This document shows positions 1-6,500 of a stretch of DNA of 9,677 nucleotides, in pieces. The notes under the pieces are model-generated. The model was not told where the DNA came from. It ran no database searches and worked only from the letters and a program-made list of their open reading frames with translations. Position numbers and translations under genes: made by a program. The stretch lies in contig JAUYEQ010000609.1 in NCBI GenBank assembly GCA_030691295.1, positions 1 to 9,677 of the forward strand. Direction: 5' to 3'. The number at the start of each line of letters is the position of its first letter. The stretch's first letter is position 1. The stretch is from Bacteroidota bacterium (lineage in GTDB: Bacteria > Bacteroidota > Bacteroidia > Bacteroidales > Prolixibacteraceae).

Positions 1-153
1 GAAAGTGGAACTGCCGTCGAAAAACGTATCACCCTTGGCTACGAAAACCAGAACGAAGCAGAAATCACTTCAGGACTAAAAATGAACGACCGTCTGGTAG
101 TTAAAGGTTTTGAAACATTGAAGAATAGATCAAAGGTCAAGATAGTCAAGTAG
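1..153 (+). CDS. RND efflux membrane fusion protein (HlyD/AcrA-type adaptor), C-terminal fragment
   Basis: The first 50 codons are open from base 1 and end at TAG 151-153; the start is outside the window. The translation contains KRITLGYEN, EITSGLKMNDRLVVKGFETL and then KVKIVK. This matches the usual end of RND-pump adaptors, where a 'V.LG....VEI.SGL..GD.VV..G...L..G..V.V' pattern forms the membrane-proximal domain. Such adaptors are periplasmic, normally anchored by a lipid or an N-terminal helix, and bridge the inner-membrane RND pump to an outer-membrane TolC-like channel. The RND permease gene follows after 94 bases on the same strand, the classic adaptor-pump order. The family call is good for so short a piece; the substrate is unknown. 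Confidence 0.75.
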   Translation, partial: ESGTAVEKRITLGYENQNEAEITSGLKMNDRLVVKGFETLKNRSKVKIVK

Positions 154-180
154 CGTGGGGCATGGAGCATGGAGCGTGGA
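153..180 (+). repeat. Four tandem 7-bp units, consensus GCATGGA
   Basis: Four consecutive heptamers can be read: GCGTGGG, GCATGGA, GCATGGA, GCGTGGA. The array begins on the last base of the adaptor stop codon. It belongs with the other heptamer arrays in this window, although its unit sequence is different. Directly after it (181-196) an 8-bp motif, GAAAACGA/GAAAACGT, also occurs twice. No promoter could be recognised here. Confidence 0.8.
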
Positions 181-212
181 GAAAACGAGAAAACGTTGAT
201 CAGCGCGCACCT

Positions 213-233
213 GGAACTTGAAACTTGAAACTT
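213..233 (+). repeat. Three tandem 7-bp units, consensus GAAACTT
   Basis: The units read GGAACTT, GAAACTT, GAAACTT, ending 14 bases before the start codon of the 1032-aa RND permease. The same 7-bp period as the GATTAAC arrays further on, with a different unit, suggests one kind of process making or maintaining heptamers at gene junctions. The array sits where a ribosome-binding site would be expected but has no purine-rich SD core. Confidence 0.75.
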
Positions 234-247
234 AAGAAATTAACCGA

Positions 248-3200
248 ATGAAGAAATTAACACAATTTGCTGTCAACTTTCCGGTAACCATTCTGATGAT
301 GGTGCTGGCCGTGGTTCTGCTGGGATACATTTCCTTCGATAAGCTGGGCATCGACCTGTTTCCGGAGATAAACAACCCGCGTTTGTTTATCGAGCTCAAA
401 TCGGGTGAACGGCCACCTGAAGAAATGGAAAAACAATTCGTGGAAAACCTTGAAGCATTGGCCATTCGCCAATCTGATGTGGTGCAGGTTTCGTCGGTTT
501 CGAAAGTCGGAACCGCCCAAATCACAGTTGAATATGCCTGGACCAAGGACATGGACGAAGCTTTTCTCGACCTTCAGAAAGCCGCCAGTTCTTTTGCACA
601 AAATCAGGCAATTGACGAAATCAACATCACCCAACACGATCCGAATACTACCCCTGTAATGGTTGTCGGCCTTTCGCACGAAAGCATTACTGATATGAAC
701 GAACTCCGGAAAGTGGCCGAAAACTATATCAGGAACGAGCTGGTAAGGCTCGAAGGAGTTGCCGATGTGGAAGTTTCGGGCTCGGAAGAAAATGAAGTTC
801 TGATAGAAACCAATGAATACCTGCTCGATGCATTCGGGCTTACACTTGACGAACTGAGTTCCCGCATACAGAACTTTAACCAAAGCATTTCGGGCGGATC
901 AATCACTGAAATGGGCTTGAAATATGTAGTGAAAGGCGTTAGTTTGCTGACCGACCTGAGCGATTTCGAAAATACAATCGTGGGTTACAAATCCATAATA
1001 ACCGGCGATGAACTTGCAGCCAAAGCGCCGGTTTATCTGCGCGAAGTGGCAAAGGTCAGTTTTTCAAACAAAGAGCCTGAAAACATTGTCAGGATGAATG
1101 GAATACGCTGCCTGGGTTTGTCGATTTACAAAGAAACGCGCTCCAACACGGTACAGGCTGTAAAGGATGTTTCGAAAACACTCGGCGATATGGAGAAAGC
1201 TTTGCCCGGCTACCATCTGACAGTAATTACTAACCAGGGAACATTTATCAGCAATGCCATTAAAGAGGTGCAGAATACCGCATTGATGGGCATCCTGCTG
1301 GCAATAATCGTCCTTTACGTATTCCTACGCCGCATCGGAACCACCATGATTGTAAGTGTGGCAATGCCGATTTCTATCATTGCCACTTTCAACCTGATGT
1401 ATTTTAACGGGCTCAGCCTGAATATTATGACTTTGGGTGGACTCGCGCTGGGCGCCGGAATGTTGGTTGACAATGCCATCGTGGTACTTGAAAATATTTC
1501 CCGTCTGCGCGAAAACGGACTTTCCGTAAAAGAAGCTGCCATTCAGGGAGCTTCGCAGGTAAGCGGGGCAATCACATCGTCCACCCTAACCACCATAGTT
1601 GTATTCCTACCCATCGTTTACCTTCATGGCGCATCAGGCGAACTCTTCCGCGACCAGGCCTGGACCATCACCTTCTCGCTGCTTTCGTCGCTCGTGGTTG
1701 CTATATTGTTCATTCCAATGCTGTTCAACTTTTTCTATAAAAACAGTGCAAAACCCGCAGTTCAAAAATCGCTTGAAATCAGAGGGTACGGAAAATTCCT
1801 CGGAAATATAATCCGGTTCAAGTGGGCCGTTATCATTGCAACCATCGTGTTGCTTGGCCTTTCAGTGTTGATTCTTCCGTTTATCGGAACCGAATTTATG
1901 CCAAAATCGGAAACCCGCCAATTTAGTCTCGACCTGAAAATGCAGGAAGGAACCCGGCTCCAAAGAACATCAGCTGCTGTCGAAAACCTTGAAGGCGTTG
2001 TGCGTGAAGTGTTGGGTGGGCATCTGGAAACCCTGTACAGCCAAATCGGCCCGTCAACTGGAATGCTCAACAGTCAGGATGCACTTTTTCAGGGTGAAAA
2101 TACTGCAAACATCAAAATATTACTGAAACCAGATAGCGAATACAGTTCAACTTTTGCCATTCAATCCATCTCACAGGCTTTGGGCGAATTGCCCGACATC
2201 GAGATCAAATTCGTTCAGGACCAAACTGCTTTGGGCGGACTTTTGGGAACCGATGAAGCGCCTCTGGTCATTGAAATTCATGGCGACGACCTTGATGTTC
2301 TTGAAGATTTGTCGAATCAGGTAAAAACAGCAGTTCAGCAAATTCCTGAACTGTACAACATTGAAGCATCAATGGAAGGTGGTTCTCCTGAAGTGGAAAT
2401 AATGGTTGACCGCATGCGTGCCGGGATTTTCAACATGAGTGTTGCCAATGTGGTGACACAGATTCAGAACCAGTTGACTGGCAAACTTGCAGGAACAATG
2501 GAGAAAGGCGGCGAAATGCAGGACATCACCCTTCGGCTGCCCGATAAAGGACTGGCAGATTTGTCTGATTTGACCATCAAAAACGGGACACAGGTAATCC
2601 GCATCAATGAAATTGCCGAAATTCGTGAAGGCCAGTCGCCAAAGGAAATATTCCGCAGAAACCAAACCCGTATTGGTAAAATTACCGGTTACATGGACAA
2701 AGATATTGCCCTCGATAAGATGGTTGCCAAGGTTAACCAGGCAATTTCAGGCATTCCGCTCCCAACCGAGTATAAGATAATGATTACCGGAGAAGAAGAA
2801 AAAAGGCAGGAGTCGATGGACGCGCTCAGTTTTGCAATGATGCTGTCGATTGTGCTCGTTTTCATGGTATTGGCTTCGCAGTTTGAGTCGTTGCTGCATC
2901 CGTTTACAATTCTGCTCACCATTCCGGTGGCAGTAGTCGGTTCAATCCTGATCTTTTTTATCATGGGAATGACCCTTAATATCATGGCGATTATCGGGAT
3001 TATCATGCTGGTGGGGATCGCGGTCAACAACTCAATTTTACTGGTTGACCGAATCCTGCAACTTCAAAAGGATGGCGTTTCTCGTATCGAAGCCATTCAA
3101 CAGGCCGGACAACAACGAATCCGCCCGATTTTGATGACCACGGCAACAACCATTTTAGCCTTGTTACCACTGACATTCGGTTTTGGCGAAAGTTCATCGT

Positions 3201-3346
3201 TACGTGCCCCAATGGCCTTGGCCGTTATTGGCGGATTAATAACATCAACCATCATGTCGTTACTTGTAATCCCATGTGTATTCGAGGTTTTTGATGGGTT
3301 GAAAGACAAAGCCTCCCCCCAACCCCCTCCACAAGAGGGGGCTTAA
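248..3346 (+). CDS. RND-family efflux permease (AcrB/MdtB-like), 1032 aa
   Basis: Full-length inner-membrane RND pump, which typically exports substrates from periplasm or membrane in exchange for protons, working with an adaptor and a TolC-like channel. The order is canonical: TM1 about 9-28 after MKKLTQFAVNFP, a periplasmic porter region, TM2-TM6 about 336-500, TM7 about 525-545, a second periplasmic loop, and TM8-TM12 from about 859 to 1015. TM4 carries GMLVDNAIVVLENI with the proton-relay aspartate at D408, followed by Asn instead of the second Asp of AcrB. TM10 reads GIAVNNSILLVD, so the AcrB Lys940 position is N927. TM11 RIRPILMT keeps the Arg (R957). The ATG at 248 gives the usual N-terminus. 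The last 11 residues (1022-1032, ASPQPPPQEGA) are encoded by a dispersed C/G-rich repeat. The gene follows an adaptor gene and precedes a second RND gene, so a heteromeric pump like MdtBC is plausible. Confidence 0.96.
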   Translation: MKKLTQFAVNFPVTILMMVLAVVLLGYISFDKLGIDLFPEINNPRLFIELKSGERPPEEMEKQFVENLEALAIRQSDVVQVSSVSKVGTAQITVEYAWTKDMDEAFLDLQKAASSFAQNQAIDEINITQHDPNTTPVMVVGLSHESITDMNELRKVAENYIRNELVRLEGVADVEVSGSEENEVLIETNEYLLDAFGLTLDELSSRIQNFNQSISGGSITEMGLKYVVKGVSLLTDLSDFENTIVGYKSIITGDELAAKAPVYLREVAKVSFSNKEPENIVRMNGIRCLGLSIYKETRSNTVQAVKDVSKTLGDMEKALPGYHLTVITNQGTFISNAIKEVQNTALMGILLAIIVLYVFLRRIGTTMIVSVAMPISIIATFNLMYFNGLSLNIMTLGGLALGAGMLVDNAIVVLENISRLRENGLSVKEAAIQGASQVSGAITSSTLTTIVVFLPIVYLHGASGELFRDQAWTITFSLLSSLVVAILFIPMLFNFFYKNSAKPAVQKSLEIRGYGKFLGNIIRFKWAVIIATIVLLGLSVLILPFIGTEFMPKSETRQFSLDLKMQEGTRLQRTSAAVENLEGVVREVLGGHLETLYSQIGPSTGMLNSQDALFQGENTANIKILLKPDSEYSSTFAIQSISQALGELPDIEIKFVQDQTALGGLLGTDEAPLVIEIHGDDLDVLEDLSNQVKTAVQQIPELYNIEASMEGGSPEVEIMVDRMRAGIFNMSVANVVTQIQNQLTGKLAGTMEKGGEMQDITLRLPDKGLADLSDLTIKNGTQVIRINEIAEIREGQSPKEIFRRNQTRIGKITGYMDKDIALDKMVAKVNQAISGIPLPTEYKIMITGEEEKRQESMDALSFAMMLSIVLVFMVLASQFESLLHPFTILLTIPVAVVGSILIFFIMGMTLNIMAIIGIIMLVGIAVNNSILLVDRILQLQKDGVSRIEAIQQAGQQRIRPILMTTATTILALLPLTFGFGESSSLRAPMALAVIGGLITSTIMSLLVIPCVFEVFDGLKDKASPQPPPQEGA

Positions 3347-3347
3347 A
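3311..3347 (+). repeat. C/G-rich dispersed repeat overlapping the end of the RND gene
   Basis: The segment has C-runs followed by a perfect 7-bp hairpin: CCCCCTC at 3323-3329 pairs with GAGGGGG at 3335-3341 across a 5-base loop. It codes for the last 11 residues and stop of the RND permease. It ends in AGGGGGCTTAAA (3336-3347), which recurs exactly at 3578-3589 just before the next gene. Repeats of this look are common at gene ends in Bacteroidota, as far as I recall. The hairpin could slow transcription or protect mRNA ends, but no T-run follows, so I do not call it a terminator. Confidence 0.7.
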
Positions 3348-3577
3348 AAGGTGCCCCACCCAAACCCTGAGCACTCGGCAATTTTATAGAGCATGTTCAC
3401 AATTGTTTTAAGATCTGGAACAGCAGAAGTTTTCAGTTCATTAGGTGAAGTAGAGTTAGACAATGATCAATAGGAGAAAGGCAAATGAAAAAGTGTTTGA
3501 ATAAAATACATCGATATGAATATCGCAGAAATTCTATGAAATGCAGTCTAAGGTTTTCCCCCTGCGGGGGAACGGAA
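3348..3577. other. Intergenic block between two repeat copies, no convincing gene
   Basis: This roughly 230-bp block separates the two RND genes and lies between exact 12-bp direct repeats. It is visibly more A+T-rich than the flanking genes. Forward reading frames are short: 26 codons from 3393, ending at TAG 3471-3473, and 35 codons from 3485. On the reverse strand a 67-codon frame (3463-3260) runs through the C/G-rich repeat and the end of the RND gene; I regard it as spurious. No Bacteroidota-type -7 TAnnTTTG promoter element was found. It may be a decayed insertion or the remains of a gene. Confidence 0.5.
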
Positions 3578-3592
3578 AGGGGGCTTAAATGA
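3485..3592 (+). CDS. Possible 35-aa leader ORF coupled to the RND-ABC gene (doubtful)
   Basis: An ATG at 3485 is preceded by AGGAG (3472-3476) with 8-base spacing, the best Shine-Dalgarno sequence in the window. The frame runs 35 codons (starts MKKCLNKIHRYEYRRN) and stops at TGA 3590-3592, overlapping the ATG of the RND-ABC gene by four bases (ATGA). That geometry could give translational coupling. Against a real protein: the product is Arg/Lys-rich with no recognisable domain, its last third is encoded by the dispersed C/G-rich repeat, and codon use is poor. It may be a leader peptide, a fossil or chance. Confidence 0.2.
   Translation: MKKCLNKIHRYEYRRNSMKCSLRFSPCGGTERGLK
3554..3588 (+). repeat. 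Second C/G-rich dispersed repeat, supplying the ribosome-binding region of the RND-ABC gene
   Basis: The segment contains CCCCCTGCGGGGG (3558-3570), a perfect 5-bp G:C hairpin with a 3-base loop, followed by a purine stretch GGAAAGGGGG (3574-3583) and CTTAA. The purine stretch ends five bases before the ATG at 3589 and could act as an SD sequence. The nearby hairpin could modulate access to it. The 12 bases 3578-3589 duplicate 3336-3347 exactly, linking this copy to the one at the end of the upstream gene. Confidence 0.65.
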
Positions 3593-6500
3593 AATTCATC
3601 ATCCATCGAAAAGTACTGATTAGCATGTTGTTTCTGGGACTGACCTTTTTGGGTTATTTCTCATACAAACAATTGCCGGTTGAATTGTTGCCCAACGCCG
3701 AACTTCCTTTCCTTTTTGTTCAGGCAAGCTCGGGCACCGAACTGGCTCCCGAATACATGGAAAATCATGTGGTTATTCCGCTTGAAGGAGCCATCGGTAC
3801 GCTCGAAGGCATCGAATCAATTGAGTCGAACGTTAATTCGCGGCAAAGTACCATCGTGGTGTATTACACGAAAAATGTCAATTTCAAATATGCTTACCTG
3901 AAACTTCAGGAAAAGATAAACGAAATGCAATCGGCAATGCCCGAAAATGTTAGGGTAGCTGTTGCCAAAGTTGACCTGCAACAAATGAACAGCCAGTTTA
4001 TGGAATTGCAGGCACGGGGAGAAGGCGGAATAGATCGCGTACGAACCATTGTTGACCAGGATATTAAACCCGATCTGGAAAACATCGACGGAATTGCGGC
4101 AGTGAACGTGTATGGCGGAAAACAAAAATCAATAGAAGTAATTCTGGATACCAAAGCCTGCGAAGCTTACAAAATTACCACCGGAAATATACGGTCGGTA
4201 CTTTCGCAAAACTCCAGTTCGCGCACTTACGTTGGCAATTTAAAAGAAAAAACCGTCCAGTATTTTGTACATGTAACTGCCGAATACAAACAGGTAGAAG
4301 ATCTGGAAAATCTGGTGGTTGCTCCCGGTCCGATCCTGCTGAAAGACGTTGCCGAGGTTCGCTTCGGAGTGAAGGAAGAAACTTCGTACAGCCGCGTAAA
4401 CGGAAAAGACGCGGTAACGATTCTGCTGGTCAACGATTCGCAGGCAAACATGATCGAACTTTCGGAGTCGACCCGTAAAATTGTCGCAGAGCTGAACGAG
4501 AAAATGGCCATTAAGGAAATTGAGATTGTTGAAATCAGCAATTCGGCCGACCAGATGGAAGAAAACATCAGCCAGATCATGAACCTTGCATTGGTCGGGG
4601 GTATCATGGCCATTTTTGTACTCTGGATTTTCCTGAAAAATTTCCGCATTGTTTCGTTTATCGCACTGGCCATTCCAATTTCTATTTTTACATCCTTCAA
4701 CCTGTTTTATGCTTTTGGCGTCACCATCAACAGTCTGACATTGGTAGGAATGGCGCTGGCCATCGGGATGCTTCTCGATAACAGTGTGGTGGTGCTCGAG
4801 AATATTTACCGGCTTGCAGGAAAAGGTGTGCCTCCATTTCAGGCAGTAGTCCAGGGCACTACCGAAGTATGGCGTTCCATTCTGGCAGCTACCCTAACGA
4901 CAATAGTTGTATTTCTTCCTTTCCTGTTTTCCACCAATTTTATGGTCGAGATGCTGGGATTGAACGTAGGGGTTTCAATTATTTCGACACTCGTTGTTTC
5001 GCTGGCAGTGGCTTTACTGCTGGTTCCAATGGCTTCGTATGCACTGATGAGGCGGCGCGTTGCCAAAAATGTTTTCTACGAGAAAGTGACCACCAATTCC
5101 CGGATGATTCAGGTTTATCTGGTTATTCTGAAAACCTGTATGCGAAATCCGGCAGCCACCATCATCGGCGGACTCGTAATTTTCTTCCTGGCCGTTTTTA
5201 TTAGCCTAGCCGTTAGTGTCAGCTCGCTTCAGGAAGTAGAAAACAATGAAATTCGTTTGTATGTGACGATGCCTTCAGGTTCATCGCTCGAAACGACCGA
5301 TAAAACTGTTCAGGAAATAGAAACGAAACTGGAAGATCTGGCCGAAAAGGAAGATGTTATCAGTAAAATTGAAGAAGAAGAAGCCATTGTTACCATTAAG
5401 CTGAAGGAGGATTTTGAAAAAATTGGCGACCGTACGTTTGCCGAAATCAAAAACAATATCAACGACCGAACCAAGGATATCAAAGCTTCGTCGATTTCAT
5501 TCGAGCAATCACAAAGTAGCGGCAATTTCCAGGGAGGTAGCCGCAACATGGGAGGCGCTTTCCAAAAAATGATGGGCATTGGTACCGATGAAGAAAAAAT
5601 TGTACTCAAAGGACAGGATTTTAAACAGTTGCAGGCGGTTGGCGAAGACCTGAAATATTTTATCGATCAGCTTGAATCTGTGAACAGGGTGAACCTGAAC
5701 ATTTCAGACAACCGCCCGGAGGTACACATGTACTTCAACCCGTTGCTAATGACCGAATACAACATCACTCTCAACAATGTTTTGTCTGAAATTAACTCGT
5801 TTTCAAGGGAAATATCAACCAATATTCAGTATAAACAAGGTGTTGACGAATATGAAATAATCATCACCCAAAAGGACCTGATTGAAGGAGAAGAAGAACA
5901 AACCGACCGCAACATGGAGGAACTGAAAATGTTGCAGGTGAACGATGCAAGCGGTGGGATTCATGACCTTCAGGATTTTACCACCATTGTTTATGCCAGC
6001 GGACTTGCCGGCATCAACCGGGTAAATCAGGAAAAACAAATTGAGGTAAACTACCGGTTTGTTAGTGAGGCCAGCAGCTCAAAAGAACTTTTAGCTGCCT
6101 ACAGGTACGAAATTGATGACCTGGTTGCCAATTACAATTTGCCTTCGGGTGTTGCTGTCGAGGTGATACATGACGAAACCGATTATTCGGAGTTTTATCT
6201 AATGATTGGCGCTTCGATTCTTCTGATATTTATGATCATGGCGTCAGTTTTCGAATCGTTGTCGTTGCCTTTCGTGATACTTTTTTCAATTCCGCTGGCC
6301 GCTATTGGTTCGTTAATCGCATTAATCGTTACCAACAACAGCCTCCTCAATGCCAATACACTTACGGGCTTCCTGATTTTGCTCGGGGTAGTTGTCAACA
6401 ACGGAATTATCCTGATCGACTATACCAACATCCTGCGAAAGCGCGGTTATCGTCGTTCGCGTGCTTTGATGACCGCCGGATTGTCGCGTGTGCGCCCGAT

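Noticed and set aside
257..883. Long reverse-strand frame (208 aa) opposite the first RND gene
   Set aside because: It is an antisense shadow of a well-conserved RND coding region; the product has no recognisable domain and no start context.
3323..3346. Intrinsic terminator at the end of the first RND gene
   Set aside because: The 7-bp G:C stem is strong but is followed by CTTAAAAAGG without a T-tract, and the next gene appears to belong to the same operon.
3260..3463. Reverse-strand 67-aa frame containing LSPLLWRGLGGG
   Set aside because: It runs through the C/G-rich repeat and the antisense of the RND gene end. The LLWRGLGGG-like stretch is what this repeat gives when read backwards, not a domain.
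3393..3473. Forward 26-codon frame starting MFTIVLRSGTAEVF in the spacer
   Set aside because: It has no ribosome-binding site, no recognisable family and is very short; it may be a gene remnant but cannot be supported.
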